A DNA stretch of 64,000 bases from NCBI GenBank assembly GCA_964628685.1, contig CAZVNM010000003.1, positions 186,001 through 250,000 on the forward strand, given 5' to 3'. Shown in pieces: positions 50,428 to 58,576 of the stretch. The notes under the pieces were generated by a model, which searched no databases, was not told the origin of the DNA, and saw only the letters and a list, made by a program, of their open reading frames with translations. Each line of letters starts with the position of its first letter. Within the stretch, counting starts at the first letter, position 1. The DNA is from CALMEC01 sp964628685. GTDB taxonomy: Bacteria; Actinomycetota; Thermoleophilia; Miltoncostaeales; Miltoncostaeaceae. The translations under genes and the position numbers were made by a program.

Positions 50428-51986
50428 ACCATCACCGGCTCACCCACGGCGGCGGACCGCACCGCCGAACGCGCGCCGACGTAGCGGCCGTAGATCTCGC
50501 GGTAGATGCCCAGAAAGCCGTCGAGGGTGAACTCGGCGAGCGCGCGGGTGCGGGCACGGTCGGCCATCGTGTGACGCAGGTCGTCGTCCAGCAGGAGCTC
50601 GCAGCACGCCGCGGCCATCGCCTCGGGGTCGCGGGGCGGGACGATGCGGCCGGCGTCCCCGATGGCCTCGCTCACGCCGCCCACGTCGGTGGCGACGCTT
50701 GCGCGGCCGCTCGCCATGCCCTCGATGACGGTGTAGGGGAAGGCCTCGGAGAGGCTGGACAGGACGACCACGTGGCCGGCGCGGTACGCCCGCGCCACGT
50801 TGGACTCGCGGCCCTCGAAGACGGCGCAGTCGTCGAGCCCCAGCTCGTGCACGAGCGCACGACAGCGTGCGTCGTAGGCCTCGTTGCCGGGCGGCGTCGG
50901 ACCGAACATGCGCAGACGCGCGTCGGGGATGGCGGCCCGCACACGGGCGAACGCCCGGATGAGGGTCTCGACGTCCTTGAGGGGGTCGATCCGCCCCACC
51001 CACGTGAGGGTCGGCACGTCGGGCTCGTCCTCCGCCGGCGGGAAGCGATCGGGATCGATGCCGTTGTAGACCGGACGGATCGTGTCGGGGTCTGCGCCCA
51101 GGCGCTCCTGCCACCGCTGGTTGAACGCGCACACGGGGGTGATGAGGTGGGCCTCTCGGTAGCCGGTCAGCACCAGCAGGCGCATGAACCGAAGGACGAA
51201 GTCGCGCACCGGGAACGCGTAGGCGCCACCGTCGTCCGCCAGGTACCGCTCCCGCAGGTAGACGCCGTGCTCGCTCAGGATGAACGGCGTGCCGTGGGCC
51301 CACTTGGCGGCGAGCGCCTGGAGCACCGGCAACCCCACACAGACGCAGTGTGTGACCTCGGCGCGCACCGGCGGTGCCCACAGTGCGCGCAGGAAGTGGT
51401 CGAGCAGATCGGCGGCCTGCAGGGCGTCGGCGAGCGGGTGGACCCGCGCGAACCCGGTGCGCCGCGGCGCCTTCCGCTCGTCGCGCAGCACGTCGTGCAC
51501 GCGGTGGACCGCATCGTCGGTGCGAAGGAGCGCACCGATGTCGGCGAACCGGCCCAGGCGGTGAAGCTCCGCGAGCGCCGCCACGAAATCCCCCACCCCG
51601 TCGGCGGGGTCGGGTGCGTACATGGCCCGAAGCAGGGTCTCGTGCAGCTGCGCGACGCGATGGCGCACCCGCCGCGGCGCCCGGGTGGGTGGATCGACCG
51701 GTGCCCAGACCGCCACCGGGTGCAGCCCCCGCACGTTGTCCGGCAGCTCGACGACCGCCCGCTCCCGGCCGCTTCCGCACACCGCGGCCACGGCGAAGTC
51801 CAGCTCCGGCAGGCCGCGGATCAGCTGGTCGCACCAGGTCGTGACGCCACCGTGCACGAACGGGTACGCGCCCTCGGTGACCATCGCGACGTCCACATGC
51901 GAGCGTGCCGCCGGCGCCCGGCCGAGCCCGCGACGCAGGCGATCGGACGGCAGGGAATCGCGACGCTGATGGAGACGTGCTGGCAC
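50424..51986 (-). CDS. pelF: PelF-like GT4 glycosyltransferase
   Basis: A 520-aa cytoplasmic glycosyltransferase. The N terminus has the PelF/DUF3492-type segment VAMVTEGAYPFVHGGVTTW, and the C-terminal half is a GT4 donor domain (LTWVGRIDPLKDVETLIRAF). The E-x7-E motif is E414-E422 (EAFPYTVIE), followed by ATDVGGVSEAI. PelF polymerises UDP-GlcNAc/GalNAc in Pel synthesis. GTG 51986 has a modest GGAAG site; a TACCCT promoter box lies ~60 nt upstream. It is the first gene of a five-gene, tightly overlapping operon. Confidence 0.8.
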   Translation of the reverse strand: MPARLHQRRDSLPSDRLRRGLGRAPAARSHVDVAMVTEGAYPFVHGGVTTWCDQLIRGLPELDFAVAAVCGSGRERAVVELPDNVRGLHPVAVWAPVDPPTRAPRRVRHRVAQLHETLLRAMYAPDPADGVGDFVAALAELHRLGRFADIGALLRTDDAVHRVHDVLRDERKAPRRTGFARVHPLADALQAADLLDHFLRALWAPPVRAEVTHCVCVGLPVLQALAAKWAHGTPFILSEHGVYLRERYLADDGGAYAFPVRDFVLRFMRLLVLTGYREAHLITPVCAFNQRWQERLGADPDTIRPVYNGIDPDRFPPAEDEPDVPTLTWVGRIDPLKDVETLIRAFARVRAAIPDARLRMFGPTPPGNEAYDARCRALVHELGLDDCAVFEGRESNVARAYRAGHVVVLSSLSEAFPYTVIEGMASGRASVATDVGGVSEAIGDAGRIVPPRDPEAMAAACCELLLDDDLRHTMADRARTRALAEFTLDGFLGIYREIYGRYVGARSAVRSAAVGEPVMV

Positions 51987-52044
51987 GAATGACTTCCGAC
52001 GAGGGTTGGGATGGTCGGTTGGGGACGGAGCGGTCTGAACACCC

Positions 52045-52050
52045 AGGGTA
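52045..52050 (-). promoter_or_regulatory. -10 element of the exopolysaccharide operon
   Basis: TACCCT on the minus strand predicts a start near 52038 and a ~52-nt leader before GTG 51986. Confidence 0.4.
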
Positions 52051-52156
52051 GAAGCGGTTGGTGACCCGACGTGTGAACGACCGGAGACGATCCCGCAACC
52101 ACTGAGGGACCAACGTCGGGCCTGATACAGGGAAGCACAAGCGGGGCCGCGGCACG

Positions 52157-52172
52157 CCCCTCGAACGAGGGG
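52157..52172. promoter_or_regulatory. Inverted repeat upstream of pelF, possible operator
   Basis: CCCCTCG-AA-CGAGGGG has perfect 7-bp arms with a 2-bp centre, too tight for a stable hairpin but typical of a dimer-binding site. It lies about 110 nt upstream of the pelF -10 box and 230 nt upstream of the ku -10 box. Confidence 0.35.
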
Positions 52173-52404
52173 GATCGAACTGGACGTTCGTACAGGTCGC
52201 CGATGCCGTAGCCGATGTCACCGGCCGGCGGTCCGGTCTTGGCATCGCCGTGACGCCCCGTGAACGTCACGTGAAGACGCCCCGCGAAGCGTGCGGCAAC
52301 GAACCCGCGACGAACGGCTGCGGTTCCCGACGGGCTCCTCACCGCCGTCGGAGCGCGAAGAATCGAATCGATGAATCCGCGCAGGTGAGACGGTCCATGT
52401 GTCG

Positions 52405-52410
52405 TAGAGT
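52405..52410 (+). promoter_or_regulatory. -10 element of ku
   Basis: TAGAGT predicts a start near 52418 and a ~50-nt leader ending in GAGGGAG just before ATG 52467. Confidence 0.45.
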
Positions 52411-52466
52411 GTGCGGGCGCCCCAGAAGCCCGCTACGAGCGACATCCGACGTCGAGGGAGCGATCC

Positions 52467-53462
52467 ATGCGCGCAATCTGGAAGGGATTCATCAGCTTCG
52501 GGCTCGTCACGATCCCGGTGGCGATCGGCAACGCGCAGCAGCGCCGGGACGTGAGCTTCCGCAACCTGTCGCGCGAGTCCATGGTGCCGGTGAAGCAGAA
52601 GCGCTGGGACCCGGTGAAGGACGTCGAGGTGGGACCCGACGACCTCGTGAAGGGCTACGAGATCTCCAAGGGCACGTTCGTGACCGTCGAGGACGACGAG
52701 CTCGCCCGGTTCGCGGCCAAACAGGAGCGGACGATCGAGATCCTGGAGTTCGTGGACGCCGACCAGGTCGACCCGGTCTTCTACGAGAAGACCTACTGGG
52801 TGGAGCCGCAGGAGCGGGCCGAGCGGCCCTACGCCCTGCTGCTGCAGGCCATGGAGCGGTCGGGTCGCGCCGCCATCGGCAAGTTCGTCCTGTCGACCAA
52901 GGAGCACCTGGTGCTCATGCGCCCCATGAACGGGACCCTCGCGATCGAGACGCTCCACTACGTGGACGACCTGCGCCTGTCCGACCAGCGCGAGATCGCC
53001 GAGCGGGTCGCGTCGGTGGAGGTGAAGGACGAGGAGCTGGCCATGGCCGACCAGCTGATCGACGCGCTCACCCACGACTTCGATGCGGACAAGTACCGCA
53101 ACGAGACCCGCGAGGCGCTGATCGACTTCCTGCAGGCGAAGGCCGACGGGCAGGAGCCGATCGTCCCGGAGGACGTCGCCGAGCCCGCGCCGGTGGTGGA
53201 CCTCATGGCCGCCCTCAAGGCGAGCCTGGCCGGCGCCGGACCCGCCGATGCGGCCGGCACCGCCGACGCCGCGGAGGACGAGGCGGAGCCCGCCGAGGAG
53301 AAAAAGCCGGCGGCCAAACGGGCGTCGCGCGGCGGGGCGAAGAAGGACCAGCTCTCCATCGAGGAGGCCAGGCTGCGGGGGATCGAGGGTGAGGGGAAGG
53401 ACTCCGAGGACGAGGCGTCGAACACCCAGAAGACACCCGCCCGCAAGCGCAAGGCCGGTTGA
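52467..53462 (+). CDS. ku: Ku DNA end-binding protein (NHEJ)
   Basis: A 331-aa bacterial Ku homodimer protein that binds double-strand ends and recruits LigD. The N terminus MRAIWKGFISFGLVTIPVAI and the core VEPQERAERPYALLLQAMER and KEHLVLMRPMNGTLAIETLHY are diagnostic. The C-terminal ~70 residues are Ala/Glu/Lys-rich and low-complexity, ending basic (KTPARKRKAG), as in actinobacterial Ku tails that aid DNA bridging. No ligD is in the window. A good ribosome binding site precedes the ATG. Confidence 0.96.
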   Translation: MRAIWKGFISFGLVTIPVAIGNAQQRRDVSFRNLSRESMVPVKQKRWDPVKDVEVGPDDLVKGYEISKGTFVTVEDDELARFAAKQERTIEILEFVDADQVDPVFYEKTYWVEPQERAERPYALLLQAMERSGRAAIGKFVLSTKEHLVLMRPMNGTLAIETLHYVDDLRLSDQREIAERVASVEVKDEELAMADQLIDALTHDFDADKYRNETREALIDFLQAKADGQEPIVPEDVAEPAPVVDLMAALKASLAGAGPADAAGTADAAEDEAEPAEEKKPAAKRASRGGAKKDQLSIEEARLRGIEGEGKDSEDEASNTQKTPARKRKAG

Positions 53463-53492
53463 CCCTGCCTGTAACGGTTTGGGTTCGCCGAT

Positions 53493-53522
53493 TTGGACTT
53501 TTGACCCGATCCATGGGATGAT
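53493..53522 (+). promoter_or_regulatory. Promoter of the 331-aa unknown gene
   Basis: A -35-like TTGGAC (53493-53498) and a -10-like GATGAT (53517-53522) are 18 nt apart; the latter ends 9 nt before GTG 53532, again suggesting a leaderless message. A better TTGACC at 53501 has no suitable partner. Confidence 0.4.
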
Positions 53523-53531
53523 CCACGGCCC

Positions 53532-54527
53532 GTGGAGTTCCAACGCGACGATCGAGTTGAGCGCAGGCGCGCTCGCAACCGCCAGATCCGGCGACGCCGG
53601 ATCGCGGCCATCGTCGTGCTCGCGGGTGTCGCCGGACTGATCGCGGTCAGCACCACCAACCTGCTGGGCCCGTCCAAGCGCAGCAAGGCCGACGCCGTCT
53701 CCACCGAGCCGGCGCCGCTCACCTACCGCGACGGTCACACCAAGCTCCTTCCGGACTTCCGCATCGTCGCCCTGTTCGGCGCGCCGTATGCGGGGTCGCG
53801 ACTGGGCGACCTGGGCGTCGGCACGCCCACGCAGGCCGCCGAGCGTCTGCGCACCACCGTGGGCCCGGCCTACGAGACCTCCACCCGTCCGGTCATGCCG
53901 GCCATGGAGCTCATCGCCACCATCGCCCACGACGTGCCGTCGGCCAACGGGCTCTACAGCTCGCGGACGAGCGACGAGTCGATCGACGACTACCTGAGCG
54001 CCGCCCGTCAGGCCGGGGCCATCCTCATCCTCGACATCCAGCCCGGGCACTCCAAGTGGATGGACGAGGTGCGCGCCTACCGCAAGTACCTCGAGATGCC
54101 GGACGTCTCGCTGGCGCTCGACCCGGAGTGGTCACTGCCCAAGGGCGTCGTGCCCGGCAAGCAGATCGGCACCATCACGGCCGCCGAGATCAACCAGGTC
54201 TCCGCGTACCTCCAGAAGATCGTCGACGCGAAGAACCTGCCGCAGAAGGTCCTCATCGTCCACCAGTTCAAGGACTACCAGCTGAAGGACAAGCCGAAGG
54301 TCATCCAGCGTCCCGGCGTCGCGGTGGCCTTCAACATCGACGGCTTCGGCACCCCGGACCAGAAGCGCGCGACCTACGACGTGATCACCGGCCAGGACGG
54401 CGGCAAGAAGTTCTTCCACGGCTTCAAGCTCTTCTACCAGGAGGACGTCGAGTACGGCGGTGTCGTGATGACACCGGCCGAGGCGCTCGCCCTCCAGCCC
54501 GAGCCGGACATCATCACCTACGAGTAG
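53532..54527 (+). CDS. Membrane-anchored protein of unknown function, TIM-barrel-like
   Basis: A 331-aa protein with a very basic N terminus (RRRARNRQIRRRR), one transmembrane anchor (IAAIVVLAGVAGLIAVST) and an extracellular domain. The domain has alternating strands and helices: FRIVALFGAPYAG, MPAMELIATIAHD, GAILILDIQPGHSKW, VSLALDPEWSLPKG, KVLIVHQF and VAVAFNIDGFG. This looks like a TIM barrel, and conserved acids at strand ends (DIQPG, DPEW, NIDGFG) suggest a glycosidase-like site. I do not recognise the family. Confidence 0.8.
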   Translation: MEFQRDDRVERRRARNRQIRRRRIAAIVVLAGVAGLIAVSTTNLLGPSKRSKADAVSTEPAPLTYRDGHTKLLPDFRIVALFGAPYAGSRLGDLGVGTPTQAAERLRTTVGPAYETSTRPVMPAMELIATIAHDVPSANGLYSSRTSDESIDDYLSAARQAGAILILDIQPGHSKWMDEVRAYRKYLEMPDVSLALDPEWSLPKGVVPGKQIGTITAAEINQVSAYLQKIVDAKNLPQKVLIVHQFKDYQLKDKPKVIQRPGVAVAFNIDGFGTPDQKRATYDVITGQDGGKKFFHGFKLFYQEDVEYGGVVMTPAEALALQPEPDIITYE

Positions 54528-54537
54528 CGGTTCGGCG

Positions 54538-54563
54538 GGTCGCGACCGGCGACCTTCGCGACC
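54538..54563 (+). terminator. Hairpin after the 331-aa gene
   Basis: GGTCGCG / CGCGACC, a 7-bp stem with a 12-nt loop, begins 10 nt after the stop codon. Alternative pairings within it are possible. Confidence 0.35.
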
Positions 54564-54739
54564 AACCGGAGTGTGACCGCGTCGACCGCCCCATGCGGGT
54601 GTCCGCGGGCTGCGACGGCCGGACACCGCCGCGCCCACGCCCCGCCAGGTCGTCCGCTCCACCTGTCGAATCCGCCGGTCCTCGCACGTCATAGTGATGA
54701 GGTCGCATCCGGCGGCCCGACGGACAGGAGGAGACGGAC

Positions 54740-55093
54740 ATGAAGTACCTGGTGTTGTTGCTGGCCGACGGGGACGAGAAGCCCTGGGACGAGCAGACCG
54801 ATGAGGAGCAGGCGGCGCTTCTGCAGCGGTTCGAGGACTTCGACGCGGCGTGCAGGCAGCGCGGCGTCGTCATCGCGGCCGGGGAGGCGCTCGCACCGGG
54901 CGACACGGCCACGGTCATGCGGACGCGTGGAGGTGAGGTCACACTCACCGACGGACCGTACGCCGAGGCGATCGAGGGACTGGGCGGGTTCTTCCTGCTG
55001 GACGCCCCCGACCTCGACGTCGTCCTCGAGCTGATGAAGGTCCTGCCGGCGTACGACATGCAGGTCCAGCCGGCGGTGGACCTCGACGGATAG
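54740..55093 (+). CDS. DGPF/YCII-related domain protein
   Basis: A 117-aa protein of the YCII-related superfamily with MKYLVLLLADGDEKPWDE and the DGPF-type motif LTDGPYAEAIEGLGGFFLLD. Such proteins are encoded next to ECF42 sigma factors, as here: the sigma gene starts 22 nt after its stop. Their biochemical role is not established. A strong AGGAGGAG site precedes ATG 54740. Confidence 0.9.
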   Translation: MKYLVLLLADGDEKPWDEQTDEEQAALLQRFEDFDAACRQRGVVIAAGEALAPGDTATVMRTRGGEVTLTDGPYAEAIEGLGGFFLLDAPDLDVVLELMKVLPAYDMQVQPAVDLDG

Positions 55094-55115
55094 CGCCACA
55101 GCCCTCGAACGGCTC

Positions 55116-56309
55116 GTGCGCGACGAGTGGGGACGCCTCGTGTCCCTGCTCGTCGCGCACCTGCGCCGCCTCGACCTGGCCGAGGACGCCCTGGCGGACG
55201 CGGTGGCGGCGGCCGCAGCCACGTGGCCGGCCGACGGCGTCCCATCCAACCCGGCGGGCTGGTTGTTCACGACCGCCCGGCGCCGGGCCCTCGACCGCCT
55301 CCGCACGGAGGCGGTCGAGCGCCGCATCACCCCCGAGCTCGTCGCACGCCAGGACACGGCCGTCGATCCACCCGACCCGGACCGGATCGACGACGACCTC
55401 CTGCGCCTCGTCATGCTGTGCACCCATCCGGCGCTCGACCCCGCCGGCGCCTCCGCGCTCACACTGCGACTCGTGCTCGGCGTCCCGTCGGCCGACATCG
55501 CCCGGCTCTTCCTGGTGTCCGAGACCACGATGGCGGCGCGGCTCACGCGTGCACGGCGGAAGATCGTCGCGGCGGGCATCCCGTTCCGTCTGCCCGACGC
55601 CGCGGCGCTCCCCGAACGCATCGATTCGGTGGCCCGCACCGCGTACCTGGCGTTCACCGCCGGCTACGCGCCCGGCGTCGGGCCGGACCTGGTGCGCGCC
55701 GACATCGCCGGCGAGGCCATCCGGCTCGTGCGGCTCGTCGGACGGCTGCTTCCGGCCGAGCCGGTGCTCGTGGCACTGCTCGCCCTCATGCTGCTGCAGC
55801 ACTCGCGACGCGACGCACGACTGGATGCCGAGGGTGGCCTCGTCCTCCTGGCCGATCAGGACAGGTCGCGGTGGCATCACAACGAGATCGACGAGGGCCT
55901 TGCACTGCTGCGGACGATCCGGATGGACCAGCCGATGAGCCGGCCGGCCGCGTCGTACACGCTGCAGGCGTGGATCGCCCGCGAGCACGTGGCGAACGGG
56001 CCCGGCGAAACCCGGTGGGACACCGTCATCGGGCTCTACGACGCCCTGCTCACCATCGATCCGTCGCCGGCGGCCGCGCTGGGCCGGGCCGTCGCCGTCG
56101 CCGAGCACCGCGGTCCGGCGGCTGGGCTGGACGCGCTCGCCGCGGTCGACATGCCGCACAGCCATCGCGTGACGGCGGTGCGGGCGGAGCTCCTGCTGGG
56201 CGCCGGCGACGTGGAGGGTGCCCGCGATGCGTTCGACGCGGCCATCGCCGCCTGTCCCAACGACGTGGAGCGGGCGCATCTGCGCCGCAGGCGCGACCGG
56301 CCCGCCTGA
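55116..56309 (+). CDS. ECF42-type RNA polymerase sigma factor
   Basis: A 397-aa extracytoplasmic-function sigma factor. Sigma2 (RLDLAEDALADAVAAAAATW, NPAGWLFTTARRRALDRLR) and sigma4 (LRLVLGVPSADIARLFLVSE, RLTRARRKI) are followed by a long C-terminal helical TPR-like extension (~195-397) with FTAGYAPG and DEGLALLRT. The extension and the DGPF neighbour define group ECF42, which has no classical anti-sigma partner. The only start in frame is GTG 55116, which trims a few residues (TALERL) that look family-like but lack an upstream start codon. Confidence 0.9.
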   Translation: MRDEWGRLVSLLVAHLRRLDLAEDALADAVAAAAATWPADGVPSNPAGWLFTTARRRALDRLRTEAVERRITPELVARQDTAVDPPDPDRIDDDLLRLVMLCTHPALDPAGASALTLRLVLGVPSADIARLFLVSETTMAARLTRARRKIVAAGIPFRLPDAAALPERIDSVARTAYLAFTAGYAPGVGPDLVRADIAGEAIRLVRLVGRLLPAEPVLVALLALMLLQHSRRDARLDAEGGLVLLADQDRSRWHHNEIDEGLALLRTIRMDQPMSRPAASYTLQAWIAREHVANGPGETRWDTVIGLYDALLTIDPSPAAALGRAVAVAEHRGPAAGLDALAAVDMPHSHRVTAVRAELLLGAGDVEGARDAFDAAIAACPNDVERAHLRRRRDRPA

Positions 56310-56322
56310 GCCGGGTGCAGAC

Positions 56323-56354
56323 GACCGCGCCGTCCGTCAACCGGACGCGCGGTC
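56323..56354. terminator. Bidirectional hairpin between the sigma and GGDEF genes
   Basis: A 13-bp stem with one bulged C (GACCGCGC-GTCCG / CGGACGCGCGGTC) and a TCAAC loop lies 13 nt after the sigma-factor stop (+) and spans the end of the converging diguanylate cyclase gene (-). Confidence 0.6.
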
Positions 56355-57434
56355 GCGACCGGCGACCTTGGCCCGGTAGAGCGACGCGTCGGCGGCCACG
56401 TAGAGGGCCTCGATGTCCGCCGGTCCGCCGGGACCCGTGACGGCCACGCCGCAGCTGACCGTGTAGGAGATGGGGTCGCCGGAGCCGACGCGGACGTCCG
56501 ACGAACGGATCTGCTCGACGAGGACGTCCGCGCGTGCCAGCGCATCGTCGTGGGAGGTGTCCGCCATGAGGAGTGCGAACTCGTCACCCCCGAGTCGCGC
56601 CGCCACGTCGCCGTCCCCGGCGTGGCGTTCGAGCTCGCCGGCGAGGTGGCGCAGCACCGCGTCGCCCGCCGTGTGACCCCGGGTGTCGTTGACCTGCTTG
56701 AAGAGGTCGACGTCCAGCACCAGGAGCCCCACCACCCGGCCGGCACCCGTCGCATCCGCGATCTGCCGGGCTCCCAGATCGTCCAGGACCGCTCGCGTGG
56801 CGAGGCCCGTGAGGGCGTCCATACCGATCCGGCGGGCGAGCGCAGCCTCGGTGGCCTCGGTCGCCATGCGAAGGTGCAGGATCATGCCGGCGAGGATCAC
56901 GATCGCCACGATGAGGTACGCGATGCCGCTGAAGGCCAGGCCGCCGGGCCGCTGGGACGCCACCACGACGGCCCCGACGACCGTCACGGCCACCGTGATG
57001 GCGCAGGCGACCGGGCGCAGGAAGTACGCGGCCCAGACGACGACGAGGATGACGTAGAGCTGCGATCCCGCCGAGTAGTCGCGGAACCCGAGCTGCAGCG
57101 CGACGATCAGCAGGACCGACGCGACGGGGAGGGGCACGCCCAGGAGGGCGCTTCGGACCGCGGCTGGTCGCGGCAGGATGAGCGCGCCCCCGATGAGGAC
57201 GAGCGGGATGACGATGGTCCCGATGACGAAGCCGGCGGCCGACGTGGGCTCGCCGCTCGGCTCGGTGGAGCCGAAGAGGGTGTAGGCGACGACGTTTCGC
57301 AGGAACAGGAGCGCGCCGCCCACCATCAGGAAGATCGCGCCGGTCCGCGTCGCCTCCGCGCGGTCCTGGGGTCGGATGGTGCGCCAGAGCACACCGCGCA
57401 GCCCACCGGGCGACTCCGCGGCGGCGGGTCCCAT
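56337..57434 (-). CDS. Membrane diguanylate cyclase (GGDEF), no I-site
   Basis: A 365-aa protein with about six N-terminal transmembrane helices (~25-195) and a C-terminal GGDEF domain that should make cyclic di-GMP. The active site is intact (RLGGDEFALL, GGDEF at 282-286; also DALTGLATR and DVDLFKQVND). The inhibitory RxxD site is absent: the equivalent positions read GDGD. ATG 57434 overlaps the stop of the next GGDEF gene (TGATG), so the two are co-translated. Confidence 0.92.
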   Translation of the reverse strand: MGPAAAESPGGLRGVLWRTIRPQDRAEATRTGAIFLMVGGALLFLRNVVAYTLFGSTEPSGEPTSAAGFVIGTIVIPLVLIGGALILPRPAAVRSALLGVPLPVASVLLIVALQLGFRDYSAGSQLYVILVVVWAAYFLRPVACAITVAVTVVGAVVVASQRPGGLAFSGIAYLIVAIVILAGMILHLRMATEATEAALARRIGMDALTGLATRAVLDDLGARQIADATGAGRVVGLLVLDVDLFKQVNDTRGHTAGDAVLRHLAGELERHAGDGDVAARLGGDEFALLMADTSHDDALARADVLVEQIRSSDVRVGSGDPISYTVSCGVAVTGPGGPADIEALYVAADASLYRAKVAGRDRASG

Positions 57435-58507
57435 CAGGCGCCCTCCACGCGGCCGCGGCCGGCGCGCTTCGCGCGGTAGAGGGCGTCGTCCGCCGCCGCG
57501 TACATCGCGGCCGGATCGTCACCGTGACGCGACGTGTGCGCCACCCCCACGCTCACCGACAGGCGGATCCGCTCGTCGCCCACGTGGACCGGCTGGGACC
57601 GCAGGTCCCGCAGGACGCGTTCGGCCCGATCGACGGCGGCGTCGTGCGTGCAGTCGGGCAAGAGGACGGCGAACTCGTCGCCTCCCAGCCGGCTGATGAC
57701 GTCGAGCGGCCGCACGTTGTGCCGCAGGACCTGGGCGACGTGTCGCAACGCGGCATCGCCGGAGGGATGACCGTGGAGGTCGTTGACCGACTTGAACTCG
57801 TCCACGTCGAGCGCCACGAGTGCACTGCCGTCCGGGTGGGATCCCCGGAGTGCCGTCTGCAGCGCCACGTCCAACACGTGCCGATGGAACGCGCCGGTCA
57901 TGGGGTCGGTGTCGGCGTGCACCCGCAGCTCGTGCAGACCGCGGGCGTGGTGGGCACGTGCCGTCGCCAGGCCGACGGCGATCGCCGTGAGGATCGCCGC
58001 GCCGGAGACGGTGTCGCTGAACGCCTCGGGCGAGGGCAGGAGGATCCAGGCGGTGATCGCGAGTGCGACCACGGCCACGAGCGTCACGAGGGTGATGCCC
58101 AGATCCCGCAGGTGTGCCGCGGCGTAGAGGACCGGGAGCGAGAACAGGAACTGCGCCCCCGCCGAGGCATCGTCGGTGAGGAGGTGCGCGACAAGCAGCC
58201 CCGCCACCGCGACGACCGGCAGGCCGACCGCGACGATGCGCCCCGCGCGGGCGCGCAGACCGTAGACGGCCGTGCCGGCGAGGGCAACGCCACCGGCGAC
58301 GAGGAGCGCCTCGGTGAGGGCGTCGGCGACGGGCCGGCGCGACACCGGCTGCAGGTCGAGCGCCGTCGCGATCAGGACGGTCACCGCCACCGCCCACATG
58401 AGGAGCGCGGCCGTCAGCATCGCCGCCGCGGGGTCGTCGGTGGTGAACCGGCGACGCAGCCGCGTGCCGCGCCCGTCGTCGGCGACCGGCGCGGTCACCG
58501 GAGGCAC
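57434..58507 (-). CDS. Membrane diguanylate cyclase (GGDEF) with I-site
   Basis: A 357-aa protein of the same layout: about six transmembrane helices (~28-185), then GGDEF (275-279, RLGGDEFAVLL) with DPMTGAFHR and DVDEFKSVND. Here the RxxD inhibitory site is present (RPLD, with the usual spacing), so activity should be limited by its product. GTG 58507 has no clear ribosome binding site. The gene lies 69 nt after the Tim44-like gene and could be in its operon. Confidence 0.9.
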   Translation of the reverse strand: MPPVTAPVADDGRGTRLRRRFTTDDPAAAMLTAALLMWAVAVTVLIATALDLQPVSRRPVADALTEALLVAGGVALAGTAVYGLRARAGRIVAVGLPVVAVAGLLVAHLLTDDASAGAQFLFSLPVLYAAAHLRDLGITLVTLVAVVALAITAWILLPSPEAFSDTVSGAAILTAIAVGLATARAHHARGLHELRVHADTDPMTGAFHRHVLDVALQTALRGSHPDGSALVALDVDEFKSVNDLHGHPSGDAALRHVAQVLRHNVRPLDVISRLGGDEFAVLLPDCTHDAAVDRAERVLRDLRSQPVHVGDERIRLSVSVGVAHTSRHGDDPAAMYAAADDALYRAKRAGRGRVEGA

Positions 58508-58576
58508 CGCGGGGACGAGGCGCGGCGATCCGGTGCTCCCGCCGTGGCACGTCGGCTCACGCCCACGTCCCGCACC

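Larger units (their letters stand above)
52000..52466. other. Divergent intergenic region between pelF and ku
   Basis: About 470 nt without a supportable gene. It contains the pelF promoter box, a 16-bp inverted repeat and the ku promoter (listed separately). Other short inverted repeats such as GTGAACGTCAC near 52260 are present. A tRNA-like TPsiC string near 52170 is not backed by a cloverleaf. Confidence 0.5.

Noticed and set aside
52160..52200. tRNA-like TPsiC string GGATCGAAC
   Set aside because: No matching acceptor, D or anticodon stems could be drawn around it.
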